A stretch of DNA of 64,000 nucleotides from NCBI GenBank assembly GCA_019750335.1, contig JAIEOQ010000005.1, forward strand, positions 248,001-312,000, read 5' to 3'. A program made the position numbers and the translations under genes. Below are positions 38,221 to 48,064 of this stretch, in pieces. Under the pieces are notes generated by a model. The model was not told where the DNA came from. It made no database searches and saw nothing but the letters and a program-made list of their open reading frames with translations. This stretch comes from Candidatus Obscuribacterales bacterium. GTDB taxonomy: Bacteria > Cyanobacteriota > Vampirovibrionia > Obscuribacterales > Obscuribacteraceae. The first letter of the stretch is position 1. Each line of letters opens with the position of its first letter.

Positions 38221-39119
38221 TATTTTTTCTCCTGTAATAAAAATGAATCGACTTTCGCCTCATAAGTCTTGTAATCCAAGACCTCATAAAGCTCTTCGCG
38301 GGTTTGCATGATCGGCAGCATTGGGGCTTGAGTACCCTGCTCCTTGATGCACTGATAAACTCTGAGCGCTGCCTGACTCATAGCTCTGAAGGCAGACAAC
38401 GGATAAAGTACTAGGCTTACTGAAGCTTCTTTGAGCTGTTGAACCGTATAAAGATCGGTTTTGCCAAACTCGGTAATATTAGCCAATACCGGCACTTTCA
38501 CTGCATCGGCAAAAGTTTTGTATTGGGCAAGATCGGTCATTGCTTCCGGGAAGATCATGTCCGCGCCGGCCTCAACACAAGCAATAGCCCGGTCGATAGC
38601 GGCGTCCATTCCTTCAACGGCAAGCGCATCGGTTCTAGCCATGACTACAAAAGAATGATCCAAGCGCGCATCAACTGCTGCTTTTATCCGGTCAACCATT
38701 TCGGCTTTGCTGACTATGGCTTTATTTGGACGATGCCCGCAACGTTTGGCTTGCACTTGGTCTTCAATATGACAGCCGGCAGCTCCAGCTCGTGTCATCT
38801 CTTGAATGCAACGAGCAATCCCCAAATAGTTTCCAAATCCGGTGTCGGCATCTACCAAGAGCGGCAAATCAGTTGTGGAAGTTATTCGTCTAATGTCTTC
38901 GCAAACATCATTGAGATTGGTCATCCCTAGATCCGGAAGTCCGAAGGAAGCGTTAGCAACACCGGCGCCAGACAAATAAATCGCTTTAAAGCCGGCTTCT
39001 TCTGCCAGAAGTGCGCTGTAAGCATTAATCGTTCCCGCCACTTGCAACGGGGATTCATCTGCTAAAGCCTGACGCAGTCTTGCTCCAGCCTTATCAACCG
39101 TTACGATTTTCTTTGACAT
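38220..39119 (-). CDS. prpB: Methylisocitrate lyase
   Basis: [35 protein letters not shown]...[10 protein letters not shown]...[18 protein letters not shown]. Confidence 0.95.
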   Translation of the reverse strand: MSKKIVTVDKAGARLRQALADESPLQVAGTINAYSALLAEEAGFKAIYLSGAGVANASFGLPDLGMTNLNDVCEDIRRITSTTDLPLLVDADTGFGNYLGIARCIQEMTRAGAAGCHIEDQVQAKRCGHRPNKAIVSKAEMVDRIKAAVDARLDHSFVVMARTDALAVEGMDAAIDRAIACVEAGADMIFPEAMTDLAQYKTFADAVKVPVLANITEFGKTDLYTVQQLKEASVSLVLYPLSAFRAMSQAALRVYQCIKEQGTQAPMLPIMQTREELYEVLDYKTYEAKVDSFLLQEKK

Positions 39120-39158
39120 ACAATTTCCTTTTTTTCTTGCCTACTTCCGCACCTGAAA

Positions 39159-39190
39159 CAAAAAAGCCCCTGATCTTCAGACCAGGAACT
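39159..39190 (-). terminator. Intrinsic terminator, expression platform of riboswitch copy 2
   Basis: Minus strand: GTTCCTGGTCTGAAGATCAGGGGCTTTTTT. Confidence 0.75.
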
Positions 39191-39272
39191 CGATTTCATA
39201 TGAATGGCAATTCTTGCCAATGATCATAGAAATTTTCCTCCTTGCCTCGAAGAGGTAAATTCAATTTTTTTT

Positions 39273-39391
39273 GTATTCAGGTGGGTAGTCTGACTAGCAA
39301 TTTCTTGCTTCACAGTTGCGGGACAGCGGTGGATTTTCACCACACTTCCCCCACCAGATCGCCTTAAGCGATCCCTTTATTTGCTGAACAC
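39273..39391 (-). promoter_or_regulatory. Cobalamin (B12) riboswitch aptamer, copy 2 (inverted copy of 31312-31430)
   Basis: Reverse complement nearly identical to copy 1 through CTGGTGGGGGAAGTGTGGTGAAAATCCACCGCTGTCCCGCAACTGTGAAGCAAGAAATTGCTAGTCAGACTACCCACCTGAATAC; closing stem GTGTTCAG/CTGAATAC. Confidence 0.93.
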
Positions 39392-39528
39392 GAGATCAGT
39401 ATTTATTAGGTCTCCCATCTCATTATGCCTACCTATTATATTACAGAAGGCGCTGCCCTTGGAATCCCTTTGGGCTTACAGGCACATATAAAGAGAGTAA
39501 TCTTGCTGATTGCCAAGCGACGGCGGTG

Positions 39529-40344
39529 TTATCTAAGTTCGCAAAGGAAGTTGCTTGCGCCAACGGCATTCTCTAGATACCCGCTGTAAGTTTTGATTTC
39601 GACCAATCCTTGATTCATAACCAGAAAGAATTTATAGAGAGGAGATAATTCCCGCCAGAAGTCATATAGGCAGCTTTTATTCAGCAATGTGGCAGGTGAA
39701 ATTTCAAACTGAATGAATTTGATCTTTTGCTGTTGGAGTGTTTTTCTTGCGCCTTCAATTACGTTGAATTCAGCACCTTCGACATCAATTTTTAAGAGAT
39801 GAATATCGGTCAACGAATATTTTTCCATCAGATTATCTACGGTGTCGATGGATACTCTTTCTTCAATTAACTCACCGGATATTTTGTGTGGCCAGAATTC
39901 TACGAAGCCGGGATGCGCACTTGCTCCGGTGCAGGTTTGCCAGGGCATGTAAATCAATTGCTCGCCCGGCTTATCGCCTAAGCCCAGCTGGAATATGCGT
40001 ACGCGCGATTCTGATTGTAAGCTCTGTTTTAAGGACTCGGAGGCCGCTGAAGTCGGCTCGAAAGAAAAAATTTCAAATTCAGTGTTTGTCGTGGAAAGCT
40101 TATCGACGCACATGCTTGCGTACTGTCCGATGTTAGCTCCCACATCGAATATGACAATCTTGTCTTTGTTCGATCTCTTTGAAAGAACGTAGTTGAGAGC
40201 GATTTGTTCACCGCTTTCGCGGCAGGACAATCTGCCGGCACCGGAGAAGTTCAGGGCATGGGCTGATAATTTGCGCACCAGCAACCAGAAGGAGAAGAAT
40301 GCTGGTCGTGATACTAAAAATAGAAAGAGTTTGTACAAATGCAC
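39529..40344 (-). CDS. FkbM family methyltransferase
   Basis: VIFDVGANIGQYASMC...LLKIDVEGAEFNVIEGARKTL. Confidence 0.88.
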   Translation of the reverse strand: MHLYKLFLFLVSRPAFFSFWLLVRKLSAHALNFSGAGRLSCRESGEQIALNYVLSKRSNKDKIVIFDVGANIGQYASMCVDKLSTTNTEFEIFSFEPTSAASESLKQSLQSESRVRIFQLGLGDKPGEQLIYMPWQTCTGASAHPGFVEFWPHKISGELIEERVSIDTVDNLMEKYSLTDIHLLKIDVEGAEFNVIEGARKTLQQQKIKFIQFEISPATLLNKSCLYDFWRELSPLYKFFLVMNQGLVEIKTYSGYLENAVGASNFLCELR

Positions 40345-40377
40345 CTGGCTATGATACTTCGCATTCGAAAAAACACA

Positions 40378-41610
40378 TTATATCAGAGGCACTACTGCAT
40401 CTTTGGGGTAGAACAAGCGCAACCAGGCGATTAACAGGTCAACTCTTAGCTTTAAATAGTCGATTGGAATAAATATGAAAAACCGATAAATGAATAAGCG
40501 AAAAGTCAGGCGGGCGCTAAGCTTTGTTTGGCTATAAGCTTTCAGTATTTTTTGACGAGTGCGCAACGCATTTGAATGTTCGACCTTGAAAGGTAGAGGC
40601 AATAAGAGCAGAGTGAGCAATCGTGCCGATAATGTTTGGTAATAGTTCGGTAGAGGATAATTCCAGGCTTTATATTTTGCCCATAGCAGCACGCGTAGGC
40701 GTAGCTGATCTATAGTGGAGAGGGTGCTGTATTGCTTTGGTTGGCTGTTGTTATTTGTGGAAAAACCTGTGCGAGGAAAAGAGCTCTTGTCCCCCCACCA
40801 AGTCAGCCCGTGAAATGTGCTTGAAAGAAGCGATTCGTGCCAGGGAATATTGAGCCATTGGCAGATTTTGTGCAGCATTTTTTCCGGCTCTTGATTTAGA
40901 TCTTCGATTCTTAAAGCCCGGCTGTTGTCCGTTCCTGGCTTTGCTGTTCCGTCTAAAAGTATGTGTTTAAGCACCGCTCCTGCTGGTTCCTCTTTTGCAT
41001 GTTTCAGCAATGAATCCAGCGTAGCAAGCGGCTCTCTGATTGTGAGGATGTATTTGGTATTTGGAAAATCCTGAGAGAATTTGGCTGATTGTTTTGGCGG
41101 TAAATTATGATTTGGAAAAACAATCAACAAGTTCCGATCCTGAGGCAGATTTCTGTCGAGCCCGAGATGATAAGCCAAATGGATCGTTTGAAAAAACATT
41201 TTTCTGGTTAAAGGACCAGGATGTTCGTTGAAAATCTCGTCAACGGCATTCAAAAATTTTTCTTTGTCCAAAGACAAATGTTGATTTTGTTCAGGACCCA
41301 TGCGCGTGAGTCCATATTCCTCCCTGTTGTTATCGGTCCATCCACACCAGGTTTGCAGGCGTGAATCGAAAATCGCGGCAAAACTTGAGGAGAACTTCTC
41401 AATTAATTCTTCGCGTTCCAGAGAACTGTTTTTATCGTAAAAATCAAGCAAAAAATAGAAGAAGACGCCGGCTGTAGTAATCGTGTTGGGATGTCCGTCA
41501 AACAAGCTTTGCAAAAATAGTGAGCCGCTCCGCCCGTAAAAATTTATGGCAAGAATATTGTTGAGCTCGCTTGCCACGTCTTTAAGAGATGCCGGATTAC
41601 TTTCGTGCAT
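40378..41610 (-). CDS. Sulfotransferase-like protein
   Basis: INFYGRSGSLFLQSLFDGHPNTIT 5'-PSB-loop-like; TKYILTIREPLATLDSLLKH; RIEDLNQEPEKMLHKICQWLNIPW. Confidence 0.75.
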   Translation of the reverse strand: MHESNPASLKDVASELNNILAINFYGRSGSLFLQSLFDGHPNTITTAGVFFYFLLDFYDKNSSLEREELIEKFSSSFAAIFDSRLQTWCGWTDNNREEYGLTRMGPEQNQHLSLDKEKFLNAVDEIFNEHPGPLTRKMFFQTIHLAYHLGLDRNLPQDRNLLIVFPNHNLPPKQSAKFSQDFPNTKYILTIREPLATLDSLLKHAKEEPAGAVLKHILLDGTAKPGTDNSRALRIEDLNQEPEKMLHKICQWLNIPWHESLLSSTFHGLTWWGDKSSFPRTGFSTNNNSQPKQYSTLSTIDQLRLRVLLWAKYKAWNYPLPNYYQTLSARLLTLLLLPLPFKVEHSNALRTRQKILKAYSQTKLSARLTFRLFIYRFFIFIPIDYLKLRVDLLIAWLRLFYPKDAVVPLI

Positions 41611-41622
41611 TGCTTTGTCGAA

Positions 41623-42405
41623 TTAACCTACGCGCCATGCTGTCCAGGCACGTGTTAGATAAGGAACGACAACTTCCGAGAGTCCGTTGGTTTCTTTTTT
41701 GATTGTATCCAATATCATCTGCCAGCGTTCGGAGCCGGCTTGAACTTGTATGTCGTTCACCGAGTGCCATGCACCTAAATAACGTTCTTGAGACATGATT
41801 TCACAATGTTTGGATTCCATAAAAAGAACATCGCGAAATTGTCCAGTGGAAATGAGTTCTTTGTCCCATTCGCGTGTGGTTTTAGCGCTGCCTGAAGATA
41901 CGCGCTTTATTTCAGGAACAATCTCTTTGATTTTGGAATCGATTTTTAATTGCAGCTCTGAGCTGGAAAGATCTCGTGGATTCCAGAGAATCGTCAGCAT
42001 GCCGCCCGGACGCAGTATCCGGTGAAACTCACTTAGTCCGCGTTCTAAGTTCACCCAGTGGAAAGAAGAGCCCATTAAAACCCAATCGACGCTGGCGGAT
42101 GGTAAATTTGTGGCTTCGCCGGAGCCTTCTAGCCATTGCAAAGAAAATTCTTTGGTATATTCCTGCCCGTTAGCTCTCATTGCCGGATTAGGCTCAATCG
42201 CTTTCAATGACTTGATACCGAGTTCGCATAATTGTCGCGTAAGCTTGCCTGTTCCGGCGCCGACATCGACGACATCAAGCTTGCCGTCCGGGTGTTTACT
42301 TAAGTGGAGCAGCGCTTTCAGCACAATTTCGGAATAGCCGGGACGATGGTGATAATGTTGAGCTAATTCGGTGAAATCACCATGTTTTAGTTTCATGCTT
42401 TCCAT
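41623..42405 (-). CDS. Class I SAM-dependent methyltransferase
   Basis: VVDVGAGTGKLTRQLCELG...HRILRPGGMLTILWNPRD. Confidence 0.9.
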   Translation of the reverse strand: MESMKLKHGDFTELAQHYHHRPGYSEIVLKALLHLSKHPDGKLDVVDVGAGTGKLTRQLCELGIKSLKAIEPNPAMRANGQEYTKEFSLQWLEGSGEATNLPSASVDWVLMGSSFHWVNLERGLSEFHRILRPGGMLTILWNPRDLSSSELQLKIDSKIKEIVPEIKRVSSGSAKTTREWDKELISTGQFRDVLFMESKHCEIMSQERYLGAWHSVNDIQVQAGSERWQMILDTIKKETNGLSEVVVPYLTRAWTAWRVG

Positions 42406-42412
42406 CCTCTTG

Positions 42413-42928
42413 CTACCTTTTAAGTAAGAACGTATCGATTAAAATCAGGGCTATTTCTTGTGGTGAGCGGCTTCCGTCGTTTATCACAGTCAAATCGGGA
42501 TTTAAGGGCTTTTCTTCTTGAATATTTATGCCTACGACAGAATGATTTTCTGCTGTTTCTTCGTAGACATGTTTTTTTCCTCTGCGGGCAAGGATGTCCA
42601 ATGGGACGTCCAAAAAGATTTCTTTGTATCCGGGAATATGCTTTCTGTTCCATTGTTGAATTTCATGAAACAAAGAAATTGTGGCGCACACTACGTCTAT
42701 ACCCTGGTCAGATAATAATCGGCAAAGTCGTGCGTTTCTGTATGCACTACGCAGCCTTTCCTCTTTGCTATAGCCAAGATCGCTGCCGAAAACTTCTCGT
42801 AAAATGTCACCGTCGAGAAATACGACATTCGATTTTTGAGCGAGCAAATGTTCGTATAACAACCTTCCTACTGTTGTTTTTCCTGCTCCGGATAAACCGG
42901 TTATCCAGTATACTTGACCAGAGTGCAC
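42413..42928 (-). CDS. Adenylylsulfate kinase-like protein (CysC family)
   Basis: VYWITGLSGAGKTTVGRLLYEHL...VVFLDGDILREVFGSDLGYSKEERLRSAYRNARLC. Confidence 0.88.
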   Translation of the reverse strand: MHSGQVYWITGLSGAGKTTVGRLLYEHLLAQKSNVVFLDGDILREVFGSDLGYSKEERLRSAYRNARLCRLLSDQGIDVVCATISLFHEIQQWNRKHIPGYKEIFLDVPLDILARRGKKHVYEETAENHSVVGINIQEEKPLNPDLTVINDGSRSPQEIALILIDTFLLKR

Positions 42929-42985
42929 GTTATCACTTAACTAAGGGATCAGGGATAGATTATATCTTGACCGGAAGCAGACCAG

Positions 42986-45337
42986 ATGGTAGTTGACTCA
43001 ACGATTTTTAGCTTTGGTACTAAATCCGAAACTTTAGAACGTCTGGAAGGAAAGCTGAAAGAGGCTGTGGTTCTTCCTCAGATGCGTTTTACTGTTGCCG
43101 AGTGGCAAGGGGCGCAAAAGCAGTCAGTAATAAAAAAAATTGAAGAGCAGGGGTGGTTTAAAGTTCCCCTTATTGTTCGCAGCAGTGCTTCAGTAGAAGA
43201 TACTTCTTCAAGTTCTCAGGCCGGACGATTTTTATCTTTGCTAGACGTAAAGGGGAAATCAGAGTTCGAGAATGCTGTCGATCGCGTGTTTGCATCTTAT
43301 GAGTCAACGAAGCCTGAAGAGCATGTGTTGATTCAACCGATGGTGCAAAATGTCAAGAGTGCTGGTGTCGCTTTTAGCTTTGATCCGAATACGGGCAGTC
43401 CTTATGTGGTCATCAATTATGATACGCATTCTCATTCGACTGCATCGGTTACTTCCGGGGCTTCAGGCGATCTGAAGACCTTTTATTGTTTTCGTCATAA
43501 CAATGTTGCTGATTTGGGGGCGCCTGTCGCTTCGGTTCTAGCTCTTGTCTATGAGTTGGAGAATGTTACCGGCTGTGAGAATCTCGACATTGAGTTTGCC
43601 ATTGATAATTCGGGGCAGCTCTATCTTTTGCAATGCCGGCAGCTCGTTTGTTCCGCTGGCAACCAGGTTAGCACTGATAGTTTGCGTCCTAGTCTGCAAA
43701 GGATTGAAGAAAAAGCAATCAAGCTCAATAAATCTCATCCCTATTTGTTGGGAACGAGAACTGTTTTTGGTGTAATGCCCGATTGGAATCCTGCCGAAAT
43801 TATCGGAACCAGACCGCGCTCTTTGGCTTTATCGTTATATCAAGAGCTAGTCACGGACAGTATTTGGGCTTATCAGCGTGACAATTACGGCTATAGAAAT
43901 GTTCGCAGTTTTCCGCTTTTGGTCAATTTCGGCGGAATGCCGTTTATAGACGTGCGCGTGGACTTCAACTCTTTTGTGCCGGCAGATTTAGCACCGGAAC
44001 TCGGTGAACGGTTGGTTGACTATTATATAAATTGTCTCGAAGAGAATCCCAACAGTCACGACAAAATTGAATTTGATGTTGTCTATACATGTTTCACTTT
44101 TGACTTGCCGGAAAGAATAAAACGCTTGCAATCGGCCGGATTCTCCGCTGAGGAATGCGAGACGATTACTGACAGTCTCTGCCGGCTTACAAATAAGATT
44201 ATTGGCGAAAAAGAAGGTTTATGGCAGAAAGACATAAATAAAATTCGTCGCTTAGAAGTTCAATATCAAAAAATCAGTACCAGCAATCTTGATCATCTTT
44301 CAAAAATATATTGGTTGATTGAAGACTGTAAGCGTTATGGTACGCTGCCTTTCGCCGGACTAGCTAGAGCAGGCTTTATTGCGGTTCAAATGCTCAAATC
44401 TTTGGTCAACGTAAATATAATCAATCAGAATGAGTACGATCAATTCATGTCGTCTCTGGACACTGTCAGCAGTCGAATGAACAGAGATTTTTCTGAGCTT
44501 AGCCGTTCTCAGTTTCTAGATAAATATGGCCATTTGCGTCCCGGTACTTACGATATTCTTTCTTCGCGATATGACGAAGAGCCAGAAAGATATTTTGACT
44601 GGGCGACACAAAATGCTGAACAACACAAAGAACGCGCTGAATTTTCTCTCAATTTAAGCCAGTTTCGGAAGATTGAAGAGCTTCTGCAAAAATATCACCT
44701 TGAATATAGCGTGCTTGGATTTTTGGATTTCTTGAAAGCAGCAATTGAAGGACGAGAATTTGCCAAGTTTGTATTTACCAAGAGTCTAAGTGATACTTTA
44801 TCGCTCTTAAAAGATTTGGGTAAATCTTGCGGATTCTCAGTCGATGACTGCTCTTTTATAAATATTCAGTGCATCAAACAGCTGTATGCCTCCAGTGCGG
44901 ATGTAACTACCGTCTTGGCGGAGAATATCAGAGCCGGAAAGGAAGAATACGAGAAAACAAAACATTTACGCTTGCCGCCGTTGATCATTAAACCAACGAA
45001 TGTGTGGAATTTTGAATGGCCGCAGTCTGAACCCAATTACATAACCCAAAAATCAATTAGCGGTCCGGTAGTTTTTTCTACTGATGATAAAAGTAAGCTG
45101 AACGGAGCAATTCTTTTCATTCAAAATGCCGACCCTGGGTATGACTGGATTTTCTGTCATGGCATTAAAGGTTTTGTCACCATGTATGGAGGCGTAAATT
45201 CGCACATGGCGATCCGGTCGGGAGAATTAGGCATACCGGCCGTAATCGGAGCCGGTGAATTATTATATGAACAGTGGGCCCAAGCTTCCTTGCTCAATAT
45301 AGATTGCTGTAACCGGCAAGTAATTCGTCTCAAATGA
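42986..45337 (+). CDS. PEP/pyruvate-binding PEP-utilizing enzyme (PEP synthase-like)
   Basis: PLIVRSSASVEDTSSSSQAGRFLSLLDV ATP-grasp/PPDK_N-like, C-terminal KGFVTMYGGVNSHMAIRSGELGIPAVIG mobile domain. Confidence 0.85.
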   Translation: MVVDSTIFSFGTKSETLERLEGKLKEAVVLPQMRFTVAEWQGAQKQSVIKKIEEQGWFKVPLIVRSSASVEDTSSSSQAGRFLSLLDVKGKSEFENAVDRVFASYESTKPEEHVLIQPMVQNVKSAGVAFSFDPNTGSPYVVINYDTHSHSTASVTSGASGDLKTFYCFRHNNVADLGAPVASVLALVYELENVTGCENLDIEFAIDNSGQLYLLQCRQLVCSAGNQVSTDSLRPSLQRIEEKAIKLNKSHPYLLGTRTVFGVMPDWNPAEIIGTRPRSLALSLYQELVTDSIWAYQRDNYGYRNVRSFPLLVNFGGMPFIDVRVDFNSFVPADLAPELGERLVDYYINCLEENPNSHDKIEFDVVYTCFTFDLPERIKRLQSAGFSAEECETITDSLCRLTNKIIGEKEGLWQKDINKIRRLEVQYQKISTSNLDHLSKIYWLIEDCKRYGTLPFAGLARAGFIAVQMLKSLVNVNIINQNEYDQFMSSLDTVSSRMNRDFSELSRSQFLDKYGHLRPGTYDILSSRYDEEPERYFDWATQNAEQHKERAEFSLNLSQFRKIEELLQKYHLEYSVLGFLDFLKAAIEGREFAKFVFTKSLSDTLSLLKDLGKSCGFSVDDCSFINIQCIKQLYASSADVTTVLAENIRAGKEEYEKTKHLRLPPLIIKPTNVWNFEWPQSEPNYITQKSISGPVVFSTDDKSKLNGAILFIQNADPGYDWIFCHGIKGFVTMYGGVNSHMAIRSGELGIPAVIGAGELLYEQWAQASLLNIDCCNRQVIRLK

Positions 45338-46107
45338 AAGTAATCATATTAGCTGCCGGTACGGGCACAAGATTACGTCCCTTGACCGAGAACTCACCAA
45401 AGTGTCTTGTTAGCTTAAAAGACAGACCAATACTCGAGTACCAGTTATCTGTTTTTAAGTCTTTCGGCTTAGAGCAAATATCTATCGTCACGGGGCACAT
45501 GCACCATGCGCTCGATCCTTATGACCTAAACAAGTATCATAATCCTTTATTCGAATCGACAAATATGGTTTCTTCTTTGTTTTGCGCAAAAGAAGAATTC
45601 AATGATGACTTGATCATAAGTTACGGCGACATCATATTTGAAGTGGCTGTTGTGGAAAAGCTGCTTGCGGAAACAGCCGATCTGTCTGTTGTAATTGACC
45701 AAGGCTGGAAAAAGCTTTGGCAATACCGTATGGATGACCCATTAGCTGATGCGGAAACGCTGCGCACAGACAATCAGGGATATATCACTGACATCGGGCG
45801 AAAAACCACTTCATACGATGAAATCCAAGGACAGTATATCGGGCTCTTAAAAATCTCTCGCAATGCCATGGAACGTATTATTGAATTCTATGAAAAGTTG
45901 GATCGAACCGCAGTCTATGATGGAAAAAATTTCGACAACATGTATATGACTAGCCTGATTCAAAGTTTGATTCAAGCTGGATTCAAATTTAAAGCTGTGA
46001 ATATCAACCATGGATGGCTTGAGGTGGATAGTTTACAGGATCTCAAGAATTATCAAAATTTGAACCCGGAGAATGAATTATTCAGTTTTGCCAAGTTTTT
46101 GTATTAA
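45334..46107 (+). CDS. Nucleotidyltransferase family protein (sugar/choline-phosphate cytidylyltransferase-like)
   Basis: MKVIILAAGTGTRLRPLTENSPKCLVSLKDRPILEYQL; overlaps the PEP-utilizing gene (ATGA). Confidence 0.88.
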   Translation: MKVIILAAGTGTRLRPLTENSPKCLVSLKDRPILEYQLSVFKSFGLEQISIVTGHMHHALDPYDLNKYHNPLFESTNMVSSLFCAKEEFNDDLIISYGDIIFEVAVVEKLLAETADLSVVIDQGWKKLWQYRMDDPLADAETLRTDNQGYITDIGRKTTSYDEIQGQYIGLLKISRNAMERIIEFYEKLDRTAVYDGKNFDNMYMTSLIQSLIQAGFKFKAVNINHGWLEVDSLQDLKNYQNLNPENELFSFAKFLY

Positions 46108-46206
46108 TTAGCGAAAAATCGGAACTGATTGAGAACTTTTAGAGCGGCGTTGCGTCGGATCAAAAAAATAGAAATGACTGCGATTCGTTTATTGCTGAAG
46201 CGATAA

Positions 46207-46743
46207 ATGACAATACCGCTATCGAGGAGGTTTTTTATGTCATCCGAACTCAATCCGTTTAATTGGGGACGCTCGAATTCCCCAGCAAAACGTGATTCTT
46301 CTCATCCGTCTTTTTTAGGATTTGATCGTCTTTTGGATGATCTGTTCCATCCGGATATGTCGTTATTGCCGACTTTCACAAAAGATTTTGTCCCCTCAAT
46401 CGATGTCTCGGAAGATGATAAAGAGGTTCGTATTGAATGCGAATTACCGGGCATAGAAGAAAAAGATATCGATCTCAATCTTGCTGATAATAGATTGACG
46501 ATTAAAGGCGAAAAACGAAGTGAAGAAGAATCACACGATAAAGGTACACGTAAAAATGAACGTCGTTACGGAGCCTTTTCGCGTTCGATAGATCTGCCGT
46601 CAGGACTTGATTTGGAGAATGCAGATGCCAGCTTTAAAAATGGAGTCCTATGCGTGAAGTTTCAAAAAACCGAAGAGTATCGTAAGCATTCACGTAGTAT
46701 TCCAATTGGCGATAAGAGTGAGAAAAAGAATAAAAAGTCCTGA
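46207..46743 (+). CDS. Hsp20/alpha-crystallin family protein
   Basis: VPSIDVSEDDKEVRIECELPGIEEKDIDLNLADNRLTIKGEKR...FSRSIDLPSGLD; real start may be MSSELNPF. Confidence 0.93.
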   Translation: MTIPLSRRFFMSSELNPFNWGRSNSPAKRDSSHPSFLGFDRLLDDLFHPDMSLLPTFTKDFVPSIDVSEDDKEVRIECELPGIEEKDIDLNLADNRLTIKGEKRSEEESHDKGTRKNERRYGAFSRSIDLPSGLDLENADASFKNGVLCVKFQKTEEYRKHSRSIPIGDKSEKKNKKS

Positions 46744-46762
46744 GGGTTTTTTATTCTGCAAA

Positions 46763-46801
46763 AACAAAGGACCTAGCTGATATTCAGTTAGGTCCTTTGT
46801 T
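46763..46801. terminator. Bidirectional intrinsic terminator
   Basis: AACAAAGGACCTA...TTAGGTCCTTTGTT hairpin between convergent genes. Confidence 0.8.
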
Positions 46802-46815
46802 TTATATTGGTGACT

Positions 46816-47142
46816 TCAGTCTACTCGTTTAGACAAATGTTTTTTGTGAATCTTATTGCTTATGCCATTTAGGTCTTTTTCGATTTTTGTAATATCGGCA
46901 TAGCTAAGCTTTCCGCCGTTATCAGCTTTCATTCGATTTTGGCGTTCGCAAACGTCGGCTAGATCTTCACGTAAATCATTGGCTTCTTTCAAAGTCAAAT
47001 TGCCGGCTTTTTGAGCGCTATTGATTCGATTTGAAAGAATATCATGTCGTTGAGTGACAGTCAGTTTCTTGGCCTCAACTGTACTAATAGTAGCTGTTGC
47101 CGTTAAAGCTAAGGCTGCTATAAAAGCTAAATAGCGAGTCAT
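46816..47142 (-). CDS. Hypothetical secreted protein
   Basis: Signal-peptide-like MTRYLAFIAALALTATATISTVEAKK; start trimmed to 47142. Confidence 0.6.
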   Translation of the reverse strand: MTRYLAFIAALALTATATISTVEAKKLTVTQRHDILSNRINSAQKAGNLTLKEANDLREDLADVCERQNRMKADNGGKLSYADITKIEKDLNGISNKIHKKHLSKRVD

Positions 47143-47387
47143 TGTTATCTCTCCTTTTCTCCGGTTTTTTCCGGTAAGGGTATGACGTAAACAATTGTCT
47201 ATAGTTTCCGATTTATTTCGGCGCCTGTTTAGATTGTCACATATTCGTGACCGCAAGCCCTGGAACTATTGTCTTAGAGCCATGTCTGCTCACCAGAAGT
47301 TGTTTTGCATTCGCTGCTAATTGGCTGCAAATTGCAAAGAGATACCGGCTTGTCAGCATCACGATAATAACAATTGAGGAAAAAGAT

Positions 47388-47957
47388 ATGAGACAAGGTA
47401 CGAAATCAAGTCCGAAAGAGGCGATGGAAATTACTGAATTACTCCATCAAGACCATCAAAAAGTTCGCGATTTGTTTTTTAAGTTTAAAAACTCGGAAAA
47501 TAAACAAGAGCAAGAAAAAATTGTCGAAGCAATCATTACTGAGTTGCACATCCACGCTACGGTAGAAGAAGAAATTGTTTATCCTGTTGTTTCAAAAGAA
47601 GCAGAGGATGCGGAAGATTTAGTTGAAGAAGCCGAAACAGAGCACCATATGGTCAAGCATCTAATGGCAGAGCTTTCGGATATGTCGGCTGATGAAGATC
47701 ATTTTGAAGCTAAAGTAACGGTTCTGTGTGAATTGGTCGGACATCATATTCGTGAAGAAGAAAAAGAGATGTTCAAAAAATTGAAAGACAGTAGCGCAGA
47801 TCTCGAAGAGTTAAGCGAAAAAGTGATGGCAAGAAAGGAAGAGCTTGAAGCAATGCCACTTCCTTCAATGCAATCGACCCTAACTATTGACAGCAAAAAG
47901 TCTGCTGTTAAAAGTCAGAGTGGACTGAGTGCAGCGCGACGCAAGAAAACCGCGTAG
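47388..47957 (+). CDS. Hemerythrin HHE domain protein (1)
   Basis: ITELLHQDHQKVRDLFFKF...ELHIHATVEEEIVYPVV...EAETEHHMVKHLM...LVGHHIREEEKEMF; start trimmed to MRQGTKS. Confidence 0.92.
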   Translation: MRQGTKSSPKEAMEITELLHQDHQKVRDLFFKFKNSENKQEQEKIVEAIITELHIHATVEEEIVYPVVSKEAEDAEDLVEEAETEHHMVKHLMAELSDMSADEDHFEAKVTVLCELVGHHIREEEKEMFKKLKDSSADLEELSEKVMARKEELEAMPLPSMQSTLTIDSKKSAVKSQSGLSAARRKKTA

Positions 47958-47972
47958 TAAAGTTACCTCCCG

Positions 47973-48013
47973 AATAAAGGTGGTACGGACAATCTGTCTG
48001 TACCGCCTTTATT
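47973..48013. terminator. Intrinsic terminator hairpin
   Basis: AATAAAGGTGGTACGGA...TCTGTACCGCCTTTATT. Confidence 0.75.
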
Positions 48014-48064
48014 ATTCCAGTACCTTAGGAACAAATAGCCTTCTGTCATGTCGTAGATGCAGCT

